This document shows, in pieces, positions 27,539-35,574 of a DNA stretch of 64,000 nt (position 1 is the first letter of the stretch; each line of letters begins with the position of its first letter). The stretch covers positions 1 through 64,000 of the forward strand of contig NZ_JAGEKR010000003.1 in NCBI RefSeq assembly GCF_017565405.1. Direction: 5' to 3'. Below the pieces are notes generated by a model, which saw nothing but the letters and a program-made list of their open reading frames with translations, was not told the DNA's origin and did no database searches. A program made the translations under genes and the position numbers. Source of the stretch: Allobranchiibius sp. CTAmp26. GTDB taxonomy: Bacteria; Actinomycetota; Actinomycetes; Actinomycetales; Dermatophilaceae.

Positions 27539-28321
27539 TTACTTCTGCGGGCGGTGGGTGCTCGCCAGCCGGCCGCGGCGTACGAACGGGCGGGGCACGG
27601 TGCGCAGCGCGGTGGTGATGACCTTGTACTGCAGTCCGGGCACCGAGATGACCTTGCCCTTGTCGACGTCGGCCAGGCAGTCGCGCACCAGCCGGTCGGC
27701 CTGCAGCCAGAGGAACTCCGGCGAGCCCTTGTGGTTGATGCCGGCCCGCTCGTGGAACTCGGTGTGCGTGAAGCCCGGGCAGAGCGCCGTCACGGTCACG
27801 CCGGTGCCGGCCAATTCACCGGCAAGCGACTCGGAGAAGACGGTGACGTAGGACTTGGCCGCCGAATAGGTGCCCGAGGCCATGAAGCCCGCTACCGAGG
27901 ACACGTTGACGATGGCGCCGTGGCCGCGTTCCTTCATCGCGAGCGCCGCGGCGTGCGAGAGCACCATGACGGTGCGCACGAGGATGTCGAGCGAGGCGAT
28001 CTCGTCCTGCACGTCGTTCTGCAGGAAACGCTTCTTCAGTCCGTACCCGGCGTTGTTGACCAGCAGGTCGACGGGCCGCTGCGGTTCGCTGAGCCGCCAC
28101 GCGACCTTCTGTACGTCGAGGGGGTCGGTGAGATCGGCGGTGAGCACCTCGACGGTGATGCCGTGCTTGGCCTCGAGATCGACCTTGAGCGCCTCCAGCC
28201 GATCGGTGGAGCGCGCGACGACCACCAGGTCGTAACCGCGTTCGGCGAGCTGAGCGCAGAACGTGGCACCGATGCCCGCGCTGGCTCCGGTGACGAGGGC
28301 GGTCTTCGCGGAGTTACTCAT
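27539..28321 (-). CDS. Short-chain dehydrogenase/reductase (SDR)
   Basis: The 260-aa protein has the classical SDR pattern: cofactor motif TGASAGIGATF near residue 10, the structural NNAGYG near residue 85, the catalytic serine in VSSVAGFMASG, and the YSAAKSYV motif. The N-terminal VVVARSTDRL after strand 2 suggests NADP(H) preference. Substrate unknown; it resembles the DltE/short-chain acyl-type group. ATG 28321 is chosen. It is divergent from the phosphoesterase gene across 153 bp. Confidence 0.88.
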   Translation of the reverse strand: MSNSAKTALVTGASAGIGATFCAQLAERGYDLVVVARSTDRLEALKVDLEAKHGITVEVLTADLTDPLDVQKVAWRLSEPQRPVDLLVNNAGYGLKKRFLQNDVQDEIASLDILVRTVMVLSHAAALAMKERGHGAIVNVSSVAGFMASGTYSAAKSYVTVFSESLAGELAGTGVTVTALCPGFTHTEFHERAGINHKGSPEFLWLQADRLVRDCLADVDKGKVISVPGLQYKVITTALRTVPRPFVRRGRLASTHRPQK

Positions 28322-28474
28322 GGGTTCGGAGTGTAGGCAGCCCACCCGGGCGGCGGGTGGGCACCGGCCGTCACGAGCCGCGCGCCGATGTACGGATGGG
28401 TTCATGCATCGTTCACGCCGGGTTCAGCAACCGAGCCTGGCGGGCAGGAACTCACAGTCAGTACAAAGACCACT

Positions 28475-30586
28475 ATGCGAATCCTCACGACAACAAGCCG
28501 GTGGAAGCGACGGGGCGTCACCGCGCTCGCCGCCACCGCGCTGGTCACCGGCGGGCTTGCCGCCACGTCCGCAGCATCCACCCCCACGGTCCGAAAGGGC
28601 CTCACGATCTCCAGCACGGGCCTGCGCCCCGGACAGATCAAGCACGTCTGGCTGATCATCCTGGAGAACAAGTCGTACGACGCGACGTTCACCGGCCTCA
28701 ACCAGAACAGCTACCTGTGGAAGACCCTGCCGAGCCAGGGTGTGCTGCTCAAGAACTACTACGGCACCGGCCACTACAGCCAGGACAACTACATCTCGAT
28801 GGTGTCCGGCCAGGCGCCCGAGCAGGACACCCAGTCCGACTGCAGTGTCAAGGACTTCGACTTCGGCACCAACAAGGACATCGTCAAGACCGGCGTGAAC
28901 CGCGGCCAGGTGGCCTCACCGGCGAAGGCGAACGCCGCCAACGGTCTGAACGGATGCACCTACCCCCGCGACACCCCCACGCTCTTCAACCAGCTGGACG
29001 CGGCGCACGAGAGTTGGAAGGGCTACGCGCAGGACCTCGGCAACCAGGCCGGTCGTGAGGACTCTGCCTGCGGCGGCCCGGGCACGGCGGCGAACAACCC
29101 CACGACCAATCCTCGCTACATGAGCGCCGATCCGGCTCACCCGTTGCCTCCGGGAGTCACCAGCCTGACGGGAGCCCAGGCGAACGACCAGTACGTCGCC
29201 AAGCACTTCCCGTTCCCGTGGTTCCACGGCGTGACCGGCACCAAGAACGCCGACGGCAGCACCACCCCCGCGCTGACCACCCCGGCCGGCGGCGGATCGG
29301 ACTGCGACGCCAAGCACATCGCGAACCTGGACAACTCCGGCACCGGGCTCTTCCACGACCTGCAGAAGTCCTCGACCACCCCGGCGTTCTCCTGGATCAC
29401 CCCGAACAACTGCAGCGACGCGCACGACGCGATCTGCAAGGGCAACAACCTGTCCGGGTCGTTCTCCTCGACGGGCCAGCCGATCTACCAGTCGCCCACC
29501 CCGAACCCGGAGTCGACGACGCCGAAGAACTACACCGGCGGCCTCTACGCCTCGGACCTCTTCCTCAAGTACTACGTGTCGATGATCGAGAAGTCCCCGG
29601 CGTTCAAGGACGGCGGACTGATCGACGTCACGTTCGACGAGGCCAACCCGCCGTTCACCTATACCGGGAACAGCTTCAACAACGCCAACTCCTACGGCCC
29701 GACCCAGGGCGACCAGCCGAACGCGACGTCCGGCATCGCGGCGGACGCGGCCGGGCAGAACATCAACGGGCGCAACGTGAACACCGAGCCGACCGGCCCG
29801 AACTCCACGCTGAAGGCCGACGCCTCGGGCAACCAGCTCTTCCCCGGCCCCGGCGACAACGGCTTCATCGACCGGCCGCCGGCCTGCACCCAGACCGGTC
29901 CGACCCGGGTGCCGGCGAACTGCGTGCCGGGGATCGTGCGCGGCGGTTCGGGTGACACGCCCGGAGCGCGCACCGACAACGCGGCGGCGGGTGGCAACTC
30001 GTCGTACGTGCTGGACAGCTCGATCGTCGCCGACGACACCGGGCGCGAGGTCACCGACACGACCGACAAGACCGGTCCCGGTGGTACGAGTCCGATTCCG
30101 GCCGGCAGCTTCGTCGGCACGGTGAGCGACACCGGTCCGCAAGCGGCCGCCTCGCCCAAGGGTTCGGTCATCGACGGCTCCTTCCAGTTGGTGGACCAGA
30201 ACGGCAAGCCGGTGACCCCCACCGGCGCGGTCAGCTCAGTCTCCCTCAGCGCCGAAGGGGCGCCTGGGCAGCTGGCCGCCGGCCAGACCGCCGACCCGTT
30301 GTACGACGCGAAGGACGCGACGCCGGGTGGCGGTGACACGGGCAGCGTGCTCATCAGCCCGTACATCAAGCCGGGCAGCTCGAGCACGACGTACTACAAC
30401 CACTACAGCTGGCTGCGCACCATGGAGGACATCTTCGGAGTGGGCCAGGGCAAGGACCGTACGCCGCTGACTGCCGGCACCGTGTCCGGCGGGCTGGACG
30501 GCAAGGGCCACCTCGGCTTCGCCGCCCAGAGCGGTCTGACGCCGTTCGGTCGCGACGTCTTCAACAACGGCCGTCGCCCTTGGTGA
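28475..30586 (+). CDS. Secreted phosphoesterase (acid phosphatase / phospholipase C superfamily)
   Basis: The 703-aa protein starts with an export signal (RILTTTSRWKRRGVTALAA, then ALVTGGLAATSAAS, likely cleaved after SAAS). The phosphoesterase family motif ENKSYDATF lies near residues 64-72 in HVWLIILENKSYD, followed by YGTGHYSQDNYISMVSGQAP, FSWITPNNCSDAHDA and VTFDEANP, all metal/phosphate ligands of this family. A long glycine/proline/threonine-rich insert fills residues about 430-620. It likely hydrolyses phosphomonoesters or phospholipids outside the cell. No strong ribosome-binding site is visible at ATG 28475, so the start is provisional. Confidence 0.82.
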   Translation: MRILTTTSRWKRRGVTALAATALVTGGLAATSAASTPTVRKGLTISSTGLRPGQIKHVWLIILENKSYDATFTGLNQNSYLWKTLPSQGVLLKNYYGTGHYSQDNYISMVSGQAPEQDTQSDCSVKDFDFGTNKDIVKTGVNRGQVASPAKANAANGLNGCTYPRDTPTLFNQLDAAHESWKGYAQDLGNQAGREDSACGGPGTAANNPTTNPRYMSADPAHPLPPGVTSLTGAQANDQYVAKHFPFPWFHGVTGTKNADGSTTPALTTPAGGGSDCDAKHIANLDNSGTGLFHDLQKSSTTPAFSWITPNNCSDAHDAICKGNNLSGSFSSTGQPIYQSPTPNPESTTPKNYTGGLYASDLFLKYYVSMIEKSPAFKDGGLIDVTFDEANPPFTYTGNSFNNANSYGPTQGDQPNATSGIAADAAGQNINGRNVNTEPTGPNSTLKADASGNQLFPGPGDNGFIDRPPACTQTGPTRVPANCVPGIVRGGSGDTPGARTDNAAAGGNSSYVLDSSIVADDTGREVTDTTDKTGPGGTSPIPAGSFVGTVSDTGPQAAASPKGSVIDGSFQLVDQNGKPVTPTGAVSSVSLSAEGAPGQLAAGQTADPLYDAKDATPGGGDTGSVLISPYIKPGSSSTTYYNHYSWLRTMEDIFGVGQGKDRTPLTAGTVSGGLDGKGHLGFAAQSGLTPFGRDVFNNGRRPW

Positions 30587-31203
30587 ACGACGCACCGGCC
30601 CGCCGGTACGACGCCTACGTGCGTCGTACCGGCGGGCCGCGCGTGGCCCTCGTGGTCGCGGGTGTCGCCCTCGTGGGGGCCGCGCTCGCCGGCTGCGGGG
30701 GCTCAGGCCATGCGGCGGCGTCCCGCTCGGCGGCGGCCCAGACCTACGGCAGCCTCCCGTCGTGGCTTCCGCCCGATCCCGTGCGGGCCGGCGACGTCGC
30801 GGTCGGAACGCCGGCGCGACCGGCGCTGGCCGCGCAGGGGCAGGCGGTCGACGTACGCCCCTCGACCGGTGGCACGGTGCGCGCCACCATCATCGGACCG
30901 GCCGTCCCGGCCGAGGGTCTGCCCTACAAGACGCCCTCCACGACCTGCACCTTTACGGTGACGCTGCGGGCCGGCACGAAACCGGTGCCGGTGCGGGTCA
31001 CGGACTTCGGGACCAGCGACCACCTCGGAGCGACGTACGCCGTGCGCATGGTCGGCGCCACGCCGCCCGCGGTGCTGGCACCCGGCCGGTCCACGACGTT
31101 CCAGCTGCGCACCTCGATGCCCACGGGCGAGGGCATCGCGAAGTGGGCGCCCGACGGACACCGTGCCGCAGCGTCCTGGGATTTCGTGGTCGAGACCGAC
31201 TGA
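30583..31203 (+). CDS. Putative lipoprotein of unknown function
   Basis: The product is 206 aa from GTG 30583, which overlaps the phosphoesterase stop (GTGA). A signal peptide VALVVAGVALVGAALAGC ends in a lipobox with the lipidated cysteine at residue 38. A second GTG at 30619 would give a more usual signal length of 25 residues and is a real alternative, because a strong hairpin (30596-30639) covers the first start region. The mature part is a beta-rich domain without motifs I recognise. The neighbourhood suggests an extracytoplasmic partner of the phosphoesterase, which is inference. Confidence 0.65.
   Translation: MNDAPARRYDAYVRRTGGPRVALVVAGVALVGAALAGCGGSGHAAASRSAAAQTYGSLPSWLPPDPVRAGDVAVGTPARPALAAQGQAVDVRPSTGGTVRATIIGPAVPAEGLPYKTPSTTCTFTVTLRAGTKPVPVRVTDFGTSDHLGATYAVRMVGATPPAVLAPGRSTTFQLRTSMPTGEGIAKWAPDGHRAAASWDFVVETD
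30596..30639 (+). terminator. Perfect 19-bp stem-loop at phosphoesterase/lipoprotein junction
   Basis: Arms at 30596-30614 and 30621-30639 are exact complements with a six-base loop. It begins 9 bases after the phosphoesterase stop and lies in the first codons of the lipoprotein frame. It may terminate part of the transcript or, since GTG 30619 sits at the loop edge, control translation of the lipoprotein. Confidence 0.55.
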
Positions 31204-31229
31204 GATCCCTCCCATCGGGGGGTGGAGGC

Positions 31230-31269
31230 ATGAGCGAGGGGTGGGGATATATCCCCACCCCTCGCTCAT
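31230..31269. terminator. Perfect 40-bp palindrome between convergent genes
   Basis: Twenty-base halves are exact complements with no spacer (the first half starts ATGAGCGAGGGG). Outer GGGGG / CCCCC arms extend the pairing imperfectly. It lies 26 bases after the lipoprotein gene and 20 bases before the end of the convergent gene at 31290, so it most likely stops transcription both ways. Confidence 0.65.
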
Positions 31270-31289
31270 TTGCCTACCCCCGACGAGGG

Positions 31290-31712
31290 TCATTTCCGGC
31301 GCCGTGCGATCCGTCGCGCGGCTACGCCCACGAACGGCAGGAGCGAACGTGCCGACCGGGGCCGGACGGCCGTGCTGCCGGTGACGACGCGGCCGATCAC
31401 CGATCGCTCCCCGTCCCCGAGGCTGACGACCACGCCGCGCGGACCCTCGACATCGAGATGCACCCCGGCGTCCGCCATGGCGCGAGCCACCCGACCGATC
31501 GCCCGCGGACCCCTCACGTCTCCGATCGAGTCCGGCAGCGACGCCTGGGTCAGGGCCGACCACGTCGATTGAGGGTGTTCGCTGTGCAGGACGAGCCGCC
31601 GACCATCACCCGCGAGATGGGAGAAGACGCCATCGATCTCCACATCCAGATCGGCGGTCACCGAGAGCGCCTCCGAGGACGGCCGTTCGCGACTGCCCTC
31701 GGCGTCGGTCAC
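31290..31712 (-). CDS. Hypothetical protein, second gene of a two-gene operon
   Basis: The 140-aa protein starts at GTG 31712, which overlaps the stop of the upstream gene (GTGA). It contains ALSVTADLDVEIDGVFSHLA and VRGPRAIGRVARAMADAGVHLDVEGPRGVV, predicted to form mixed alpha/beta structure. It ends in a very basic tail (VGVAARRIARRRK). I do not recognise a family. Codon choice and the 4-bp overlap support it as a real gene. Confidence 0.6.
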   Translation of the reverse strand: MTDAEGSRERPSSEALSVTADLDVEIDGVFSHLAGDGRRLVLHSEHPQSTWSALTQASLPDSIGDVRGPRAIGRVARAMADAGVHLDVEGPRGVVVSLGDGERSVIGRVVTGSTAVRPRSARSLLPFVGVAARRIARRRK

Positions 31713-31942
31713 TTCGCGGTGGCCTTCTCCGAGGTGGTGATGCGCAGGGTGCCGTTGAGCTTCCAGGACGCGCGGGCAGCGTCCGCGCCCGTGGTCTTCG
31801 GCACCTCGACGGTCATGTCGACGAACTGGTAGTCGATGGCTGCGCCGCGACCGGTGAGGTAGGACCACAGGTCCTTGCCCAGATCGGCGAAGCTGGTGAC
31901 GTCCGTCGGCTGACCGGACGGCGGGGTCGTGTGCTGGCTCAT
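31709..31942 (-). CDS. Hypothetical small protein, first gene of a two-gene operon
   Basis: The 77-aa protein starts at ATG 31942. It includes FADLGKDLWSYLTGRGAAID and FVDMTVEVPKTTGADAARAS, then an antiparallel-looking end WKLNGTLRITTSEKATAK. No signal peptide or membrane segment. It overlaps the next gene by 4 bp. The leader upstream is unusually AT-rich for this genome and carries three AGTCATT repeats, suggesting regulated expression. Family unknown. Confidence 0.6.
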   Translation of the reverse strand: MSQHTTPPSGQPTDVTSFADLGKDLWSYLTGRGAAIDYQFVDMTVEVPKTTGADAARASWKLNGTLRITTSEKATAK

Positions 31943-32026
31943 GGGGATGCTCCGAACGCTGAAGGCTGGCGACAGCTGGGCTGTCGCACCGGCACTCGAA
32001 CGGTGCCAGACAATTTGTACACTAAC

Positions 32027-32062
32027 AGTCATTTCGTCCACTATTTAGTCATTCAAGTCATT
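32027..32062. promoter_or_regulatory. AT-rich leader with three AGTCATT direct repeats
   Basis: AGTCATT occurs at 32027, 32047 and 32056 within a low-GC stretch (about 32010-32065), upstream of the two-gene hypothetical operon. The 279-base gap 31943-32221 has no other gene. The repeats may be activator or repressor sites for the leftward promoter. Confidence 0.4.
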
Positions 32063-32221
32063 AGCCCCTCCGAGAAGTAGTGCGAGCCCAGCCCGGCGGG
32101 CGGCGTAGACCTCACAGCGCCGGACTCACGGGGAGTGCCACGGGCGCAGCGTCGTTCGCAGGGCGCACGCGACGTGGTGCTGGCGGCTGCGAGCGCACCC
32201 CTCATCGGGCAGGTGCACCGA

Positions 32222-33070
32222 TCAGATGCCGGACGTGGCGGGCGCGTGGGGGTCCCCGAATGCGGCCAATGACGTCGGCTGCCACTCGCGCCAGGTGCGC
32301 AGACGATCGGCGTAGTCCTGCTCGATTCCCTCGAGGGCGCGGCCGAACACGACTCGCTGCGGTGGTTCCTCGGCGTCGACGACGGCGAGCATCGCCTGCC
32401 GCGTCGCCGTCGGATCGCCCAGTGCCCAGCCACTGCGGTCGATGCCGTCGCGGACGGCGTCGTACTCGGCCATCGACGCGCTACGGCGCAGGCCGCTGCT
32501 TCCGAATCCGGTGGCGTACGGCCCGGGTTCGACGCAGGTCACGTGAATGCCGAACGCCGTCACCTCCAGTCGCAGCGACTGCGACAAGCCCTCGACCGCC
32601 CATTTGCTGGCGTGATAGGCGCCGAACTGCGCGAAGGCCGTGACACCACCTTCGCTGGTCACCTGCACGATGTGGCCGCTGCCCTGCGCGCGCAGGGCGG
32701 GCAAGACTGCCTGCGTCACCCACAGCGTGCCCAACAGATTGGCGTCGAGTATCGCCCGGATCTCCTCGGGACTGATCTCCTCGACCATTCCGAGCTGACC
32801 GAAGCCGGCGTTGTTGACGACGATGTCGAGATGTCCGAAGTGGCGCAATGCCTCGGCGACGGCGGCGGTCACTTCCTCTCGATCGGTGACGTCGAGCTTC
32901 AGCGCGAGCACCGAGTCGCCGTACAGCCGCGTCAGGTCGGCGAGTCGATCGACGGTCCGTGCCGTTGCGGCCACGCGATCACCGCGTTCGAGTGCTGCTT
33001 CGGTCCACTCCCGTCCGAATCCACCCGATGCTCCGGTGATGAACCAGGTCTTGGGACTTGGGTCGGTCAT
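32222..33070 (-). CDS. Short-chain dehydrogenase/reductase (SDR)
   Basis: The 282-aa protein is a classical SDR: cofactor motif TGASGGFGREW near residue 13, NNAGFGQLG near residue 86, serine in VTSEGGVTAF, and YHASKWAVEGLS with the catalytic tyrosine and lysine. It resembles the group that handles ketones/aldehydes with a C-terminal extension (GWALGDPTATRQAMLAVVDA). It is divergent from a LysR gene across 108 bp, the usual arrangement in which the regulator controls both. Base composition of this pair is slightly lower in GC than the surroundings. Confidence 0.9.
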   Translation of the reverse strand: MTDPSPKTWFITGASGGFGREWTEAALERGDRVAATARTVDRLADLTRLYGDSVLALKLDVTDREEVTAAVAEALRHFGHLDIVVNNAGFGQLGMVEEISPEEIRAILDANLLGTLWVTQAVLPALRAQGSGHIVQVTSEGGVTAFAQFGAYHASKWAVEGLSQSLRLEVTAFGIHVTCVEPGPYATGFGSSGLRRSASMAEYDAVRDGIDRSGWALGDPTATRQAMLAVVDAEEPPQRVVFGRALEGIEQDYADRLRTWREWQPTSLAAFGDPHAPATSGI

Positions 33071-33181
33071 TGCGTCTCCTTGATCGGTTGGTCTCTCCAC
33101 CATGCGTCATCAGTGCTCTGACCTGTAGCGATGGTTCAGCACGTCTGCTCTGCGTTGTGCGCATGGCAGGATCGACCGGTG

Positions 33182-34096
33182 ATGGAGAACGTGACGTTGT
33201 TGGGCCTACGGGTCCTGCGGCAGGTGGCCGTGACCGGATCCTTCGCCGCCGCAGCCGCTGAGCTGGGCTACACCCAGTCGGCGGTGTCGCGGCAGATGGC
33301 AGCTCTGGAAAGCGCCGTGGGCGAGCAGTTGTTCGAGCGCGGGCGACGCGGGGTGACCCTGACACCGGCTGCAGAGATCGTGCTCTCGGGTGCCGGCCGC
33401 GCGCTGGTCGAACTCGAGACCGCTGGCCAGCAACTGGCCGGGCTTCGCGACCGGGTCGGGGGGCGGTTGGTGATCGGGGCATTTCCAACGGCTTGTTCCG
33501 TACTGGTACCTCGAGCGGTGGCAGCCCTGCTCGACGAGCATCCCGCCCTGACCGTGACCATCGACGAGGCGTCCACGCCGGTGTTGCTTCGCCGGATGTC
33601 AGCTGGACGGCTCGACGTGGCTCTCGTCGCGCTGAGCGCAGAATCGGCCGATCGCGACGTCAAGGACCTTGCGCGGTTCCCCCTGCCGATCGTGGGCATG
33701 CAGGTCGCCGTTCCGGCGGAACACCCTCTGGCGACGCGCCGGACGGTGCGTCCGGGCGATCTCGTCGACGAACCCTGGATAGTCGGGGTCGGCGGTTCGG
33801 GTGATCCTCAGTTCGGTCCATGGCCAGGTATCGCGAGTCCCCGTATCGCGTTCTCCGTCCGGCAGTGGACCACCCGACTGGGTCTCGTGGCGGCCGGCTT
33901 GGGCATCACTGTGTTGCCCGGAACGATGACAGTCGCCGTCCCGCCGGGCGTGCGTGCCATCCACGTGGAGGACCCGTCCTACGCCGACCGCAGCAGTGTG
34001 CTGCTCACACGCGCCGATGCCGGGCCCAGGACCCGCCTGGCTGTGGGGGCCCTGCTCGCCCAAGCCACCGCGTTGCGAGCCGAACTCGTTCACTGA
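33182..34096 (+). CDS. LysR-family transcriptional regulator
   Basis: The 304-aa protein has the N-terminal LysR winged helix (LRVLRQVAVTGSFAAAAAEL, GYTQSAVSRQMAALESAVG, FERGRRGVTLTPAA). A periplasmic-binding-like effector domain follows (RLVIGAFPTACSVLVPRAVA, GRLDVALVAL, WTTRLGLVAAGLGITVLP). ATG 33182 or the adjacent GTG 33179 is the start. Divergence from the SDR gene suggests it activates that gene in response to the SDR's substrate; this is inference from arrangement. Confidence 0.92.
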   Translation: MENVTLLGLRVLRQVAVTGSFAAAAAELGYTQSAVSRQMAALESAVGEQLFERGRRGVTLTPAAEIVLSGAGRALVELETAGQQLAGLRDRVGGRLVIGAFPTACSVLVPRAVAALLDEHPALTVTIDEASTPVLLRRMSAGRLDVALVALSAESADRDVKDLARFPLPIVGMQVAVPAEHPLATRRTVRPGDLVDEPWIVGVGGSGDPQFGPWPGIASPRIAFSVRQWTTRLGLVAAGLGITVLPGTMTVAVPPGVRAIHVEDPSYADRSSVLLTRADAGPRTRLAVGALLAQATALRAELVH

Positions 34097-34173
34097 GCCA
34101 CCCGCGCCGACGCTGACGAGAGCGCTGCGATGTGCCCCGGCGGTTGTCGGAGCAGGTCATTAGGGTGGCTCGC

Positions 34174-34962
34174 GTGCGTATCGCGACCTGGAACGTCAAC
34201 TCCGTCCGCTCCCGCATCGACCGTGTGATGGGGGTGCTGGAGCGTCACGACCTGGACGTGCTGATGCTCCAGGAGACCAAGTGCCGCGACGACCAGTTCC
34301 CGGCGATGCCGGTGCACGCGGCGGGCTACGAACTCGCGCACGTCGGCTACAACCAGTGGAACGGCGTGGCGGTCATCTCGCGCGTCGGCATCGAGGACGT
34401 GCAGGTCGGGTTCGAGGGGATGCCGATGTTCGGCGACCCCGCCGTGAGTGAAGCCCGCGCGCTCGGGGTGACCTGCGGCGGCGTACGCGTCTGGTCGCTC
34501 TATGTGCCGAACGGACGCGAGATCGGCAATCCGCACCTCGACTACAAACTCGACTGGCTGGAGCACCTGAGACTGGACGCGGTGAAATGGCTCGCCGACG
34601 ACCCGCAGGCGCAGATCGCGCTGGCCGGCGACTGGAACATCGCACCCACCGATGCCGACGTCTGGGACACCGAGTTCTTCGAGGGACGCACGCATGTGAC
34701 CCCACCCGAACGGGCCGCGTTCCAGGGCATCGTCGACGCCGGGTACGCCGACGTGGTGCGCCCGCACACCTCCGAGCCGCGCACCTTCACGTACTGGGAC
34801 TACACGCAGCTGCGCTTCCCCAAGAAGCAGGGCATGCGGATCGACTTCGCGCTGTGCTCCCCCGCGCTCGCCGCCCGGGTGACCGGCGCCTCGATCGACC
34901 GTGAGGAGCGCAAGGGCAAGGGCGCGTCGGACCACGCGCCGGTGCTGGTCGACCTGGACTGA
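34174..34962 (+). CDS. xthA: Exodeoxyribonuclease III (AP endonuclease)
   Basis: The 262-aa enzyme removes nucleotides from 3' ends and cuts abasic sites in base-excision repair. Signatures in order: RIATWNVNSVRSR, DVLMLQETKC (metal-binding glutamate), the central SLYVPNGREIGNPHLDYKLDW, GDWNIAPTDADVWD (catalytic aspartate/asparagine), RIDFALCS and GASDHAPVLVDLD (final D-H pair). GTG 34174 gives VRIATWNVNSV; the upstream frame to 34132 is non-coding. Transcribed alone. Confidence 0.95.
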   Translation: MRIATWNVNSVRSRIDRVMGVLERHDLDVLMLQETKCRDDQFPAMPVHAAGYELAHVGYNQWNGVAVISRVGIEDVQVGFEGMPMFGDPAVSEARALGVTCGGVRVWSLYVPNGREIGNPHLDYKLDWLEHLRLDAVKWLADDPQAQIALAGDWNIAPTDADVWDTEFFEGRTHVTPPERAAFQGIVDAGYADVVRPHTSEPRTFTYWDYTQLRFPKKQGMRIDFALCSPALAARVTGASIDREERKGKGASDHAPVLVDLD

Positions 34963-35037
34963 GCGCGGATCGCCGGGCGCGGTGGGCGCGGTGGGCGCCT
35001 AGGCTGGCCACATCCATCGGGCTCCAGGGGGAACGCA

Positions 35038-35574
35038 GTGACCGACGACGACCGCACACGGGGCATCCCGCTGACACCGCACACCGACCCGATCCCGCTG
35101 CGGAAACCGCAGCAGCAGCCGACCGATGGCACCTCCGGCGCCGTGGTCTTCGCGACCGGGACGGCTCAACCGCCGCAGGGATCGGCGCAGCAGGGCCACC
35201 AGGGGTACCCGGTGCAGGGGGCGCCGCCCGGTCACCAGTACCTGGCCCCGGGTTACGGCCCCGTCCAGGGGTACGCGCCGCCGCAGCCGTACCCGTACGG
35301 GGCGACCGCGATGGTGACCCGGCCCGCACCCAACGCCGCCCTCATCGTCGTCGCCTGGGTCATCGCGGTGATCACGTTCTTCTACATGCTGCCGTGGGCC
35401 GTGGCGGCGACGCGGGGCAAGTCCAACCAGCTGGCGATCGGCCTGGTGAACCTCCTGCTCGGGTGGTCCTTCATCGGCTGGGTCGTCGCGCTGGTGATGG
35501 CGTGCGGCGCCGAGCCGACCCCGACGGTCGTGATCCAGCAGAATCACTACGGGAGCGGTCCCTACCGCTACTGA
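35038..35574 (+). CDS. Superinfection-immunity-like membrane protein
   Basis: The 178-aa protein has a proline/glutamine-rich cytoplasmic tail of about 95 residues and two transmembrane helices. The membrane part, ITFFYMLPWAVAATRGKSNQ followed by LLLGWSFIGWVVALVMACG, matches the superinfection immunity (Imm) family named for a phage T4 protein. In chromosomes this domain usually has no proved immunity role. GTG 35038 sits behind AGGGGGAA. The end overlaps the convergent DUF2891 gene by 7 bp. Confidence 0.75.
   Translation: MTDDDRTRGIPLTPHTDPIPLRKPQQQPTDGTSGAVVFATGTAQPPQGSAQQGHQGYPVQGAPPGHQYLAPGYGPVQGYAPPQPYPYGATAMVTRPAPNAALIVVAWVIAVITFFYMLPWAVAATRGKSNQLAIGLVNLLLGWSFIGWVVALVMACGAEPTPTVVIQQNHYGSGPYRY

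Noticed and set aside
28475-30586. Phosphoesterase as a haemolytic phospholipase C toxin
   Set aside because: Only the superfamily motifs are visible; the protein lacks features that separate toxin-type enzymes from ordinary acid phosphatases.
31230-31600. Two mirror-image short frames starting MSEGWGYIPTPRS on opposite strands
   Set aside because: The identical start is created by the perfect palindrome; downstream sequences are out of frame with or antisense to the better-supported gene ending at 31290.
35038-35574. Superinfection-immunity domain as a phage-defence system
   Set aside because: The domain is common in bacterial chromosomes, stands alone here, and no defence genes surround it.
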